DNA of 64,000 nucleotides from Burkholderia multivorans ATCC BAA-247 (lineage in GTDB: Bacteria; Pseudomonadota; Gammaproteobacteria; Burkholderiales; Burkholderiaceae): NCBI RefSeq assembly GCF_000959525.1, contig NZ_CP009831.1, positions 1,736,001 to 1,800,000 on the forward strand, in the 5' to 3' direction. Made by a program: the position numbers and the translations under genes. The notes beneath the pieces are model-generated. The model was not told the origin of the DNA. It searched no databases and saw only the letters and a program-made list of their open reading frames with translations. Positions 43,909-52,854 of this stretch are shown here, piece by piece. Position 1 is the stretch's first letter, and each line of letters opens with the position of its first letter.

Positions 43909-45372
43909 ATGACGGACAACCTTCTTGCCCGCTGCGCGCCCGCCGGCGCCGCGCCGGCGGCCACGCCGCACAATCGCCACGGCTGGGCGCTCGTCGTGCT
44001 GCTGGTCGGCGCGATCCTGCCGCCGCTCGACTACTTCATCGTCAACCTCGCGCTGCCGGCGATCCGCGACGGCATCGGCGCGCGGCCGGCCGAGCTGCAG
44101 CTCGTCGTGTCGGCGTATGCCTGCGCGAACGCGGTCGCGCAGATCACCGGCGGCCGTCTCGGCGATCTGTACGGCCGCAAGCGGATGTTCATGCTCGGCA
44201 TGGCGGGCTTCGTCGTCGCCTCGACGCTGTGCGGGCTCGCCGACAGCGGCGCCGTGCTGGTCGGCGGTCGCGTGCTGCAGGGCCTGTTCGCGGCGATCCT
44301 TGCGCCGCAGGTGCTCGCGACGATCCGCAGCGTGTTTACGCCGCAGGAGCAGGTGCGCGTGATGGGCTTCTACGGCTTCGTGTTCGGCCTCGCGGCGGTG
44401 ATCGGCCAGCTCGGCGGCGGCGCGCTGATCGACCTGCATCCGTTCGGGCTCGGCTGGCGCGCGATCTTCCTCGTCAATCTGCCGATCGGCGTACTTGCGC
44501 TGCTCGGCAGTTGGCGCTTCATCCCGGAAAACCGGCCGCCGCGCGGCCAGCGCATCGACGTGCCGGGCACCGTGCTGCTGTCGCTGTTCCTGCTGATGCT
44601 CGTGTACCCGCTCACGCACGGGCGCGACGCCGGCTGGCCCATGTGGATGGTCGCGTGCGCGATCGGCGCGCTACCGATGCTCGCGGCGCTGCTCGCCGTC
44701 GAAGCGCGGCAACTCGCCGCCGGCCGCGATCCGCTGCTCGACCTGCGGCTGTTCCGGCATCCCGTCGTCGCACTCGGTCTCGCGTTAGCGTTCCTGTTCT
44801 ACATGCTGAGCGCGTTCTTCCTCAGCTACGGCATCTACCTGCAGGGATGCCTGCATTGGTCGCCGCTCGCGTCCGGCGCGGCGATCCTGCCGCTCGGCAT
44901 CGGCTTTCTGTCGAGCCCGCTGCTGATGCCGCGGCTCGTCGGACGCTTCGGCGGCTATCGCGTGCTCACGCTCGGTTTCGCGATGCTGACGGCAGGCGTC
45001 GCCGCAGCGGCCGCGCTGGCTGGCAGCGGCGCGCCGGGCATCGGCTTCTATGCGGGCATCGCGGCGATCGGCATCGGACAGGGCCTCGTGCTGCCGTCCG
45101 TCGTGCGGATCGTGCTCGCCGAAGTCGATGCGTCGCGCGCGGGTGTCGCCTCCGGGATGGTCACGGCGGCACTGCAGATCGGTGCGGCCGTCGGCGCCGC
45201 GACGCTCGGCGGCATGTTCTTCGCGCAGCTCGGCGCGACGCCGGGCCCGCTCGACTACGTGCGCGGGTTCCGCACGTCGATGTTTGCGCTGAGCGCGATC
45301 CTCGCCGTATGCGTCGTGCTGTCGGCCGCGCTCGGGCCAATCCACCGACGGCTGCATGCCGCGGCCGCGTAG
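43909..45372 (+). CDS. DHA2 family MFS multidrug transporter (14 segments)
   Basis: A 487-residue drug:H+ antiporter of the DHA2 (EmrB-like) type with about 14 hydrophobic segments. Family traits are LPPLDYFIVNLALPAIRDGI in the first segment, GGRLGDLYGRKRMFMLGM in loop 2-3 and FLVNLPIGVLALLGSWRFIP after the sixth. No EmrA-type membrane fusion partner or outer-membrane factor is adjacent, so it may work alone. The gene is divergent from a LysR regulator and behind a palindromic candidate operator. Confidence 0.9.
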   Translation: MTDNLLARCAPAGAAPAATPHNRHGWALVVLLVGAILPPLDYFIVNLALPAIRDGIGARPAELQLVVSAYACANAVAQITGGRLGDLYGRKRMFMLGMAGFVVASTLCGLADSGAVLVGGRVLQGLFAAILAPQVLATIRSVFTPQEQVRVMGFYGFVFGLAAVIGQLGGGALIDLHPFGLGWRAIFLVNLPIGVLALLGSWRFIPENRPPRGQRIDVPGTVLLSLFLLMLVYPLTHGRDAGWPMWMVACAIGALPMLAALLAVEARQLAAGRDPLLDLRLFRHPVVALGLALAFLFYMLSAFFLSYGIYLQGCLHWSPLASGAAILPLGIGFLSSPLLMPRLVGRFGGYRVLTLGFAMLTAGVAAAAALAGSGAPGIGFYAGIAAIGIGQGLVLPSVVRIVLAEVDASRAGVASGMVTAALQIGAAVGAATLGGMFFAQLGATPGPLDYVRGFRTSMFALSAILAVCVVLSAALGPIHRRLHAAAA

Positions 45373-45397
45373 GTGCGCGACTGGCGCGGCCGATGCG

Positions 45398-45595
45398 TCA
45401 ACGATGCGATTCGGGTTTCGCGTGCCGCGCTTCCCATGCGGCGAGCGCGGCGCGATATTCGTCCATCGCCTCGTAGTACAGGTCGAAGATGCACGGCGAA
45501 CAACCGCTGTTGCAGCACTCTTCGAGTTCGGGCTGGCGCGGCGGCGTGGGACGCGGATCGTCGGTCGACGAATCCGGAGAGACAGCGTTTGACAA
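45398..45595 (-). CDS. Oxidoreductase-like domain protein (small Cys-rich)
   Basis: A small protein of about 65 residues with the Oxidored-like pattern: PPRQPELEECCNSGCSPCIF then DLYYEAMDEYRAALAAWE. The four clustered Cys suggest metal or redox-active thiols; no function is established. The start is uncertain: a TTG at 45593-45595 gives the usual length, while an ATG at 45757 would add 54 residues that look like non-coding translation. It is convergent with the DHA2 transporter gene, 25 bases away. Confidence 0.7.
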   Translation of the reverse strand: MSNAVSPDSSTDDPRPTPPRQPELEECCNSGCSPCIFDLYYEAMDEYRAALAAWEARHAKPESHR

Positions 45596-46154
45596 GGTGC
45601 GACTCGAATGGCGGGAAAAGACAAGTATAAGCGCGTGGCGAGCGACGCGCGGCGCCGTCTGCGTCGATTGCCGTCGGCGCGATTGCCGTGCATCGCGCTG
45701 TTCCCGCATCCTCAATGACTTCGCACTGGAAAAATCTTCCGATTTATTGGTGACCATTCTCGTCCGAAGCGTACCGCCCGCGTCTCTGGCGAATTGGCCG
45801 CCTATGCCGGCTTATTTCGATACTTCGCGCAACGACGTTAAAAATCCGCATTGGCGAATAGCCGCCGCAGGCAATCGAGCGCGTTGTAATCCATACAAAA
45901 AATCGATATGCGCTTGCAAATGCGTGCGCAACGATTTTCCTTGCCTCAGCCCCGGTTCACGGCCTTTTTGCAGAAGATACGGGCTTTTCCGCTGGCTCGC
46001 AAACCTTGCACGGTTTATGCAGACATCTCGCGTCGCATGCAATTGATGCTCGCAGGCGAGCCGACACGGGAATTCATCGATTCTGGCGACCTCAATGGAT
46101 GGCATAATTTGCGCGCCGCGAATCGACGCGGCCGACAACAATGGAGATGACTCT
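45596..46154. other. AT-richer promoter region upstream of the H-NS gene
   Basis: About 560 bases with lower GC than the surroundings, notably around 45720-46080. It contains short frames on both strands with no ribosome sites or family matches. It probably holds the H-NS gene promoter; H-NS-type genes often bind their own AT-rich control region. Confidence 0.5.
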
Positions 46155-46457
46155 ATGCCGACGAAAAATTACAGGGACCTGAAGGAGCAGCTTGCAAAAT
46201 TGCAAAAAGAAGCGGAAGCCGCGCGCATTGCGGAAATGGAAGCCGTGATCGCGGAGATCCGCGAAAAGGTCGCCGAGTACGGCATTACATCGGAGCAGAT
46301 TTTCGGACGGCAGCGCGCCGGCAGAACCAAGGCCGCCACGCCGTCCGCGCCGAAGTACCGCAACCCGAAGACGGGAGAAACATGGACCGGGCGCGGCCGC
46401 GCACCGGGCTGGATCAAGGACGTGAAGAATCGCGATCGCTTCCTGATCCAGGAATGA
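46155..46457 (+). CDS. H-NS family nucleoid-associated protein
   Basis: A 100-residue DNA-binding silencer. The N-terminal coiled coil (about 5-45) reads YRDLKEQLAKLQKEAEAARI, for dimerisation. The C-terminal domain carries the H-NS signature YRNPKTGETWTGRGRAPGW (about 72-90), the minor-groove hook of the family. A GGAG ribosome site at 46143-46146 fits the ATG at 46155; the frame is open 20 codons further but without support. Burkholderia carry several such small H-NS proteins; this one may silence AT-rich tracts such as the T6SS control region (inference). Confidence 0.93.
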   Translation: MPTKNYRDLKEQLAKLQKEAEAARIAEMEAVIAEIREKVAEYGITSEQIFGRQRAGRTKAATPSAPKYRNPKTGETWTGRGRAPGWIKDVKNRDRFLIQE

Positions 46458-46505
46458 GGTGCCGCGCAGGCGGCGCGCACCGGCGTGCCGCCGAGCGCGC
46501 AATCG

Positions 46506-47219
46506 TTACAGGACGCGCCCGCCGACCGGAATCGAGGCGCCCGAGATTGCCTGCGCTTCCGGCGACAGCAGAAATCCGATCGTCGCCGCGATCTGCTGCG
46601 GTTGCACCCAGCGCGTGAAATCGGCGTCGGGCATGTCGCTGCGATTCGACGGCGTGTCTATGATGCTTGGCAGGACCGCGTTCACCGTGATGCCGCGATC
46701 GAGCAGCTCGGCCGCCAGCGCCTCGGTGAGCCGGGCGACGCCGGCCTTCGCGGCGGCATAGGCGCCCATGCCGGTGCCCGCCTTCGATGCCGCGCCCGCG
46801 CCGATATTGACGATGCGGCCGGCGGCGCTCTGCAGCAGATACGGCAGCGCGGCCTTCGACGCATTCAGCGCCGTTTTCACGTTCAGCGCGTACATGCGGT
46901 CCCAGGTGTCGACATCGCCGTCCGCGATCGTTTGCCACACGAATGCGCCCGCGATGTTGAGCAGCGCGTCGACCCCGCCGAACTGGCGATGCACGGCGTC
47001 GAGCGCGTGCACGGCGGCCTGCGGATCGACGAGATCGATGCCGCCGAGCCGCAGCGCGGTGGCCGGCACGTCGGGCAGCGCGTTCGCGTCGGGCGCGGCG
47101 CCGCGGCCGATCAGCGCGACGCGGGCGCCTCGCGCGCCGAGCCATGCCGCCGTCGCGACGCCGAGATGGCCGAAGCCGCCGGTGATCGCGACGACTTTTC
47201 CGTTGATATGTTGCTCCAT
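46506..47219 (-). CDS. Short-chain dehydrogenase/reductase
   Basis: A 237-residue NAD(P)-dependent oxidoreductase. The cofactor motif is ITGGFGHLG near residue 13, NIAGAF lies about 90, and the catalytic YxxxK pair is in GAYAAAKAGV. IGFLLSPEAQAISGASIPVG closes the domain. The loop GGFGHLG and the Gly at the usual catalytic Ser position in NIGAGAASKAG make it slightly atypical. The ATG at 47217-47219 follows an AGAGCAATTC ribosome region. It stands alone on the minus strand, with a long repeat-bearing gap upstream. Confidence 0.88.
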   Translation of the reverse strand: MEQHINGKVVAITGGFGHLGVATAAWLGARGARVALIGRGAAPDANALPDVPATALRLGGIDLVDPQAAVHALDAVHRQFGGVDALLNIAGAFVWQTIADGDVDTWDRMYALNVKTALNASKAALPYLLQSAAGRIVNIGAGAASKAGTGMGAYAAAKAGVARLTEALAAELLDRGITVNAVLPSIIDTPSNRSDMPDADFTRWVQPQQIAATIGFLLSPEAQAISGASIPVGGRVL

Positions 47220-47941
47220 CGAATTGCTCTCCGTGATTGATCGGGTTCGCGTGCCGCGCGTGTATGCGGTGCGCGGGGGGCGGCGTAGGACGACGGACGG
47301 GTCACGCTGGATGTGACCTCGGCGGCCGACGCCGTCACGGCGCACGGCCGGTGTGCCGAACTACCGACCTGTCGAACTGCCAACCCGCTGAGCTGCCGAG
47401 CTGTCTATCTGCCGACGTGCCGATCTGCGACCGCCAACTCGCCGAGCTGTCGACCTGCCGCGCTGTGACTTGCCGACCTGCCGACGTGCCGACCTGCCGA
47501 CCTGCCGACCTGCCGACCTGCCGACCTGCGGACCTGCGGACCTGCGGACCTGCCGACCTGCGGACCCGCGGATAGCGTACCGCGACTCGCGCGCTGCGTG
47601 CGCCGCACGACGCACGCGCGGCTCTTGCACGCGTTGCCGAGATGCGAACCGGACCGGAGCATCGCGAAACGCGCGCTCGCCGTCAACCCGCCGATGCACT
47701 GGATCGCCGAATGCGCACCGATCGCGGCCCATCCGGGCTGCCGCATAACGGCGTTGCCGGCACGGCAGTGCGTTCGACGCGAATCGCGCGTCGTCGCGCA
47801 CACGGCCATGCACTGACCGAAAATCAGGACGGTCCTCGTCGCTCGGGCTTCGACACGGCGCCCGCGTCGACCTGTCCGCACCGCACCCGAACGACGACCC
47901 GAACCCTCGCCGCGCGTCGCGCGGCGAAACGCGCCCTTGCG
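47220..47941. other. Long gene-free region with octamer repeats
   Basis: These 722 bases lie between the starts of one SDR gene and the 3' end of another. Apart from a promoter for the first, the main content is a degenerate-to-perfect octamer array (47349-47568). Open frames on either strand are repeat translations or lack ribosome sites. Confidence 0.65.
47349..47568. repeat. Octamer tandem array (CCGACCTG and variants)
   Basis: From 47473 to 47568 there are twelve head-to-tail octamers, most reading CCGACCTG or CGGACCTG. Before them, 47349-47472 holds the same pattern in decayed form (CCGAGCTG, TCGACCTG and others). The 8-base unit does not keep a reading frame. Confidence 0.9.
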
Positions 47942-48751
47942 CTATATCGCATCGAGCGCGGCGCCGCTTTCGGGCAGCGTCGCACCGCCGTCGACGACGA
48001 TCGTCTGCCCGGTAACGTACGCGGCATCGGCCGACGCGAGATAGAGCATCGCGTTCGCAATATCGTCCGGTTCGCCCATTCTCGCGAGCGGAATGTCGCG
48101 CGCGATGCGCGCCGCAACCGATGCATCGCCGAGATTGCCGGCCGCCGAGGTGCGGATCATCCCCGGCTCGACGCCGTTGACCGTCACGTTGCGGCGCGCC
48201 AGCTCGAGCGCTGCCGCACGAATGAAGCCGTTCACGCCGGCCTTCGATGCCGCGTAGTGCGCGAGCCCGGGAAACGCGACGCGTGGCCCCGTCACCGACG
48301 ACGTCACGAGCAGCCGCCCGCCTCCTGCACGTTCGAATGCGGGCAGTGCCGCCTGCGCGAGCCAGAACAGTGCCGACAGGTTGACCGACAGTGTGCGTTC
48401 GAGCGTCTGCACGTCGATGTCGACGAACGGCGTCAGCGGAAAATACGCGGCATTGTGGACGACGACGTCGAGCCGTCCGCCGTCGCGCTCCACCGCGCGA
48501 ACGAGTGCACAAAGCTCGTCGCGGTTTCCCGCATCGACGCGGTACGCGCGTGCGGCGCCGCCTGCGCGCGCGATCGCATCGACCTGCGCGACGGCGGCGG
48601 CTTCGTCGAGATCCGCGAGCGCGACGAACGCGTCGGATTCCGCGAAGCGTCGCGCGATCGCGGCGCCGATGCCGTGCGCCGCGCCCGTCACGAGCACGAC
48701 GCGGCCGGTGAAGTCCGCGCGCACGCGGCCGCTACCGAGCGCGGCCGTCAT
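47942..48751 (-). CDS. Short-chain dehydrogenase/reductase
   Basis: A 269-residue classical SDR. Cofactor motif TGAAHGIG is near residue 22, NAAYFP near 98, the catalytic Ser in TSSVTG and the YxxxK pair in HYAASKAGV. The C-terminal YVTGQTIVVDGG is typical. The ATG at 48749-48751 overlaps the stop of moaF by four bases, so the two genes are translationally coupled. It probably reduces or oxidises a compound handled with MoaF; substrate unknown. Confidence 0.92.
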   Translation of the reverse strand: MTAALGSGRVRADFTGRVVLVTGAAHGIGAAIARRFAESDAFVALADLDEAAAVAQVDAIARAGGAARAYRVDAGNRDELCALVRAVERDGGRLDVVVHNAAYFPLTPFVDIDVQTLERTLSVNLSALFWLAQAALPAFERAGGGRLLVTSSVTGPRVAFPGLAHYAASKAGVNGFIRAAALELARRNVTVNGVEPGMIRTSAAGNLGDASVAARIARDIPLARMGEPDDIANAMLYLASADAAYVTGQTIVVDGGATLPESGAALDAI

Positions 48752-49578
48752 CGCTGCACACCGTCGAGCGGATGCACGGTTTCGTTCAGCACCTGCGCAT
48801 GCGCACCGACGGGGAAGTTCGACAGCGTGCCGAAGTCGTCTTGCGCGTAGCCGAAGATCTTGCCGTCGGTCTTGTGCTGCGCGAGATCGATCAGCACGAC
48901 GCCGAGCGTCGGCACCACTTTCTCGCGCCACACGAACAGATAGAGCGCCTCTGCGATCCGGAAGTAATGGCAGCGGTCGACGTCCGCGAGCCCGCTTTCG
49001 ACGCCCTGCAGGCACTGCCACGCATAGAAGTGCTCGTTCAGATAGATGTGCTCGTAGCATTCCGTGGGGCTGTAGCGATACATCGCGCGCTTGCCGATCA
49101 GCTCGCGCGTCGGCGCGTGCAATGGCCCGGGCTGCGCGTGGCCCGCTATCGTGCCGTGCCGGAACGCGACGTCGACGCCGGTCAGCGGTCGGCCGAGCAT
49201 GACGCGCGTGAAGGCGTCGACGCGCGTGTCGGCCTCGGTCGGCAAGGTGCCGACGACCGACGTCCACACGCCGCGGTCGAGATCGATCACGAGGCTGATC
49301 GACGTTGCGCGGGCGCGCGAATCGACGTAGTCGACGAACAGCAGCCCGTCGCGCAGCCGCGTCACGCGGCAGGGCTCGAAGCCGCCGTCGCCGCTCGCCG
49401 CATCGCGCCAGCGCAGGACGCCCGGCTCGAACGCATAGACACGCGATTCGCCGCCGGCCGTGTCGAGCGTCAGCGTGCGCCCGGCCAGCGTGTCGACCGG
49501 CGCGAGAATGTTGGCCTCGGGCGCAAAACCGTCGGCGAGCGCGCCGACCTGAATGAATACCGGATCCTGTCGTTCCAT
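48748..49578 (-). CDS. moaF: MoaF family protein
   Basis: A 276-residue protein of the MoaF family, named in enterobacteria for a monoamine-related or molybdenum-cofactor-linked operon; its reaction is not settled. It has two similar lipocalin-like halves: RTLTLDTAGGESRVYAFEPG in the first and KRAMYRYSPTECYEHIYLNE with FYAWQCLQGVE in the second. GGGAGA before the ATG at 49576-49578 supports this start over one 19 codons upstream. It forms an operon with the following SDR and is divergent from an AraC regulator. Confidence 0.8.
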   Translation of the reverse strand: MERQDPVFIQVGALADGFAPEANILAPVDTLAGRTLTLDTAGGESRVYAFEPGVLRWRDAASGDGGFEPCRVTRLRDGLLFVDYVDSRARATSISLVIDLDRGVWTSVVGTLPTEADTRVDAFTRVMLGRPLTGVDVAFRHGTIAGHAQPGPLHAPTRELIGKRAMYRYSPTECYEHIYLNEHFYAWQCLQGVESGLADVDRCHYFRIAEALYLFVWREKVVPTLGVVLIDLAQHKTDGKIFGYAQDDFGTLSNFPVGAHAQVLNETVHPLDGVQR

Positions 49579-49746
49579 CTGCCGTCTCCCATGCAGCTTC
49601 AGACCCGGCGGGCCGTCTACGCTGCTCACGCACATCGTGCCGGCTGTGCACGCCGCGCGGTATCGGCCAAACGGATGAAGCGCGCGCGGCGCCGGAACGC
49701 GCTAAAGTGCACGGCATCTGCGCCGCGGCCGGCGCGAGGAGCCCCC

Positions 49747-50541
49747 ATGCATCGTGTCACCCATTACCGGCGAAGCGGCGACGGAATCGAAGCGATCAGC
49801 CTCGAGTCCGACCGCACGTTCCCGCGCCATGCACACGACGAGTTCGGCGTCGGCGTGATCGTCAGCGGCGCGCACCGGTCCTGGAGCGGCCGAGGGCAAG
49901 TCGACGCGCGCGCCGGCGACGCGGTCATGGTGAATCCGGGCGAGATGCACGACGGCATGCCGATCGGCACGCGAGCGGCGCGGCGCTGGCGAATGCTGTA
50001 TCTCGCGCCGTCGCTGGTTGCCGGCATCGCGGCGGAGGAAGGGCTCGGCGGCATCGAACTCGCGCATCCGGCGGTGCGCGACGCGCGGCTCGCCGCGGCG
50101 GTGGTGCAGCTGCATGCACGTATCGTCGAATCCGCCGACGCGCCGCTGGCTCGCGACGAAGCGATCGTGACGGTCGTCGCACATCTGCTGGCGCGTCATG
50201 CGAACCGCACGCTGCCGAGCGCCGGCGTCGCGCCGGCCGTGCGAGCGGCGCGCGAGCGGCTCGACGCGGCGCCTGCTGAGCCCGTGTCGCTCGCCGAACT
50301 CGCGACGCTCAGCGGCGTCAGCCGCTTTCAGCTCCTGCGCGGTTTCGCGCGCGAACTCGGCATTACGCCGCATGCCTATCTGCTTCAGTCGCGCACGCGG
50401 CTCGCCCGTGCGCTGCTCGCGAGCGGCCGCCCGATCGCGGAGGCGGCGGCCGAGGCCGGCTTTGCGGACCAGAGCCATCTGACGCGCGCATTCGGGCGAC
50501 AGTTCGGCATTACGCCGGGGCGGTTCGCGCAGGCGGTGTGA
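49747..50541 (+). CDS. AraC family transcriptional regulator
   Basis: A 264-residue regulator with an N-terminal cupin-type sensor (RTFPRHAHDEFGVGVIVSGA, then VMVNPGEMHDG) and a C-terminal double helix-turn-helix: LAELATLSGVSRFQLLRGFA, then AEAAAEAGFADQSHLTRAFG and GITPGRF. A GAGGAG ribosome site precedes the ATG at 49747. It is divergent from moaF-SDR across 168 bases, so that operon is the probable target. Confidence 0.9.
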   Translation: MHRVTHYRRSGDGIEAISLESDRTFPRHAHDEFGVGVIVSGAHRSWSGRGQVDARAGDAVMVNPGEMHDGMPIGTRAARRWRMLYLAPSLVAGIAAEEGLGGIELAHPAVRDARLAAAVVQLHARIVESADAPLARDEAIVTVVAHLLARHANRTLPSAGVAPAVRAARERLDAAPAEPVSLAELATLSGVSRFQLLRGFARELGITPHAYLLQSRTRLARALLASGRPIAEAAAEAGFADQSHLTRAFGRQFGITPGRFAQAV

Positions 50542-51031
50542 TCGGCCGCACGGCGTCATCATGCAGGACGTCGGCCGCGCAACAGGCCGCTACACGTTGA
50601 CGATTGCGCGATCGACGGTCATGCGCTTTGCCGTCGACGTGGCCGATGCAAGCCGGCGCGTGCGACGGCACGACGGCCCCGCGCGGGTCAGAGGATCGCG
50701 ACGGCCAGCATCGCGCGGCATCTGGCCAGCTGCATCGCAACCGCATTGCCACCACATCGGCACCGGTTGGCTTCTGCTTGGCTTCCGCTGGCCCTTGCTT
50801 GGCCCTTTGCTTGGCCCTTTGCTTGGCCTTTGCTTGGCTCTTGCTTGGCCTTGCTTGGCCTTGCTTGGCCTTGCTTGGCCGCTGCATCGCCGCTTCATCG
50901 CCTCTGCGTCCCCTCCGCATCGCCTCCGCATAGCCGCCCCATCGCCACCGCATCGCGCCCACATCACCGCTCCTTCACCGCTGCAATTTCGTTCAAGACG
51001 CCGCACCGCGCCACACGCGACGATGCGGCGC
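50542..51031. other. Repeat-rich gap upstream of the EamA transporter
   Basis: About 490 bases with no supported gene. The middle (50769-50880) is an array of GCTTGGCC-type repeats, followed to about 50990 by loosely repeated GCATCGCC-like units. Frames open through it give low-complexity translations. Confidence 0.6.
50769..50880. repeat. Tandem repeats of TTGCTTGGCC and longer variants
   Basis: Four perfect ten-base copies of TTGCTTGGCC fill 50841-50880. Upstream are copies of 11 to 12 bases of the same core (GCTTGGCCCTTT, GCTTGGCCTTT). Unit length varies and does not keep frame. Confidence 0.88.
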
Positions 51032-51982
51032 ATGAAGACACGACTGATCGGCTATCTCTATCTCGCCGCCGCAATGGCAGGCGTCGGCAGCACCGTCATC
51101 GCGAGCCGCGTGGCGGCCGGCGGCCTTCCGCCGTTCACGGCGACCGCGCTGCGTTTCCTGATCGCGACGCCGTTGCTGATCGCGCTGATGCGCATGCGGC
51201 GGCTTCGCTGGACGCGGCCGTCCACGCGCGACGCCGTGCTGCTCGTGATCCAGGCGGCCGCCGGCGGCGTCGGCTATACGGTGCTGCTGATCTGCGGCAC
51301 GAAGCTCGCGTCGCCGATCGACGCAGGCGTGATGTTGGGCACGCTGCCCGCGATGTCGACGCTGATCGCGGCCGTCGTACTGCGCGAGCGGCAGACGCGG
51401 CGCGACTGGGTCGCCGCGGCGCTTGCCACGTCGGGCGTGCTGTTCGTCACGTTCGCACCCGGCCATGCGATGCCGTCGCTGCGCGCGCTCGTCGGCGATG
51501 CGCTCGTGCTCGCCGCGGTCGCGTGCGAAGCGGTGTTCATTCTGCTGAACCGGCGGCTGACCGCACCGCTGCCGCCGCTGACGCTGTCCGCCGCGATGTC
51601 GGCGCTCGGCTTCGTGCTCGCGCTGATACCGGCCGCGTTCGAATGGCGGGCCGTCGTGTCGGGCTGGACGTTTGGCGCAGTGTCGGCGATTGCCTATTAC
51701 GCACTGGTGCCGACCGTACTCGGCTACGTGTGCTGGTATGCGGGCTCGGCGCGCACGAGCGGCACCGAGGCCGCGCTGTTCACGGCGATCGCGCCGGTGT
51801 CGGCCGTGCTGTTCGCGGTCGCGCTGTTCGGCGACGCATTGACCGCGACGCGCCTCGCCGGCATCGCGCTCGTCGTGGCGGGCGTGCTGGTCGGCGCGAC
51901 GCGGCGGCGCGATTCGTCGACGAACGCGGACGCGCAGTGCCATGCCGACCCCGCGCCGCCAGCGCGCGCCGCCGCGGAATGA
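51032..51982 (+). CDS. EamA family (DMT) transporter
   Basis: A 316-residue inner-membrane protein of the drug/metabolite transporter superfamily with ten hydrophobic segments in two EamA repeats: YLAAAMAGVGSTVIASRVAA with ALRFLIATPLL in the first, and AVACEAVFILLNRRLTAPLP with PTVLGYVCWYAGSARTSGTE in the second. The ATG at 51032 starts directly before the first segment; an ATG three codons upstream (51023) is equally possible, and neither has a clear ribosome site. Export of a small metabolite is typical; substrate unknown. Confidence 0.88.
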   Translation: MKTRLIGYLYLAAAMAGVGSTVIASRVAAGGLPPFTATALRFLIATPLLIALMRMRRLRWTRPSTRDAVLLVIQAAAGGVGYTVLLICGTKLASPIDAGVMLGTLPAMSTLIAAVVLRERQTRRDWVAAALATSGVLFVTFAPGHAMPSLRALVGDALVLAAVACEAVFILLNRRLTAPLPPLTLSAAMSALGFVLALIPAAFEWRAVVSGWTFGAVSAIAYYALVPTVLGYVCWYAGSARTSGTEAALFTAIAPVSAVLFAVALFGDALTATRLAGIALVVAGVLVGATRRRDSSTNADAQCHADPAPPARAAAE

Positions 51983-52185
51983 CGCGCCGTCGCCCTGCAC
52001 GAAGCACGCGACGCTGCGGTGCTCGCGCGTCGCGCGATGCGGCGATGCGCCGATGCGCCGATGCGCGTTCACCACGACTGTAGGAATGTTTCCGCGCGCC
52101 GCAAAACCGTTGCGTCGCCTCCCGCGAGGTGCAATATTCGCGTGGCCGGGCCTTTTGACCACTGTCGACAACCATCCGTCACGCA

Positions 52186-52761
52186 ATGAACAAGAAGGAA
52201 GCGAAAGCAAAAATCGCGGCGCTGCTCGCCGGGGGAACGATGAAAGCCGAGGTGCTCGCAGATCTGTCCGGGCAAGGTCTCAAGGATCGCGTGCTCGCGC
52301 GGCTGATTGCATCACGGCCCGATCCGGAACGATGCCGACGCAACAAGGTGCACGTCCGGATCCTGATCGGCATCGCGGTCGTGCAGTTGGTGATCAGTCT
52401 CGATATCGCCTATTCCCTGTTCGAACTCGCCGGCCGGCTCGGCTCGTCGCGCGGGAGCGGCCAGAGCGTCACGCTGCTCTTTGTCGCGCTGACCGTGCCG
52501 CTGGCGCTGCTGTTTATCTGGGGATTCGCGACACACCGCGTCGGCGCGTATCACGCGTTCATCGCGCTATCGCTGCTGCAGCTGCCGAAGACCATCGCGG
52601 ACCTGACGCACGATCCGTCGACCGCGCTGCCGACGCTCGCGGTCACGGCCGTGCTGATCGGCTACGTATGGTTCGTCCGCAACCGGATGTTCCCCGACTA
52701 CGGCTGGTTCACGCCGCGCAAGGTCGACGGCCGCTATGCGTTCGTCGATCGCGCGTCGTAA
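52186..52761 (+). CDS. Four-helix inner-membrane protein of unknown function
   Basis: A 191-residue protein I do not recognise. The first 55 residues are hydrophilic (MNKKEAKAKIAALLAGGTMK). Then come four likely membrane segments: about 57-83 (ILIGIAVVQLVISLDIAYSL), 95-112, 120-137 and 148-163, followed by a short basic tail. The N-terminus has a helix pattern (EVLADLSGQGLKDRVLARLI) that could bind another protein. A GAAGG-type ribosome site and an ATG at 52186 are clear. It is monocistronic and ends at a strong hairpin shared with the convergent entericidin gene. Confidence 0.75.
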   Translation: MNKKEAKAKIAALLAGGTMKAEVLADLSGQGLKDRVLARLIASRPDPERCRRNKVHVRILIGIAVVQLVISLDIAYSLFELAGRLGSSRGSGQSVTLLFVALTVPLALLFIWGFATHRVGAYHAFIALSLLQLPKTIADLTHDPSTALPTLAVTAVLIGYVWFVRNRMFPDYGWFTPRKVDGRYAFVDRAS

Positions 52762-52787
52762 CGGCGCCGCGCATTTCGTACGCACAA

Positions 52788-52836
52788 GCAAAAGCGCCGT
52801 GCCGCCCGCGATCGCGGGACGGCACGGCGCTTTTGC
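52788..52836. terminator. Bidirectional Rho-independent terminator
   Basis: Seventeen-base perfect arms, GCAAAAGCGCCGTGCCG (52788-52804) and its complement (52820-52836), flank the palindrome CCCGCGATCGCGGG. One arm has an A-run and the other a T-run, so it serves the membrane-protein gene on the plus strand and the entericidin gene on the minus strand. Confidence 0.85.
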
Positions 52837-52854
52837 GTTCGACGGGCAGCCGGC

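Noticed and set aside
45812-46141. Minus-strand open frame of about 109 codons upstream of the H-NS gene
   Set aside because: Lies in an AT-richer control region, with no ribosome site and no family pattern.
47349-47568. Possible CRISPR array
   Set aside because: Units are 8 bases with no spacers; it is a simple tandem repeat.
47405-47881. Minus-strand frame of about 158 codons with QVGRSAG repeats
   Set aside because: Half is octamer translation and the rest lacks any domain or ribosome site.
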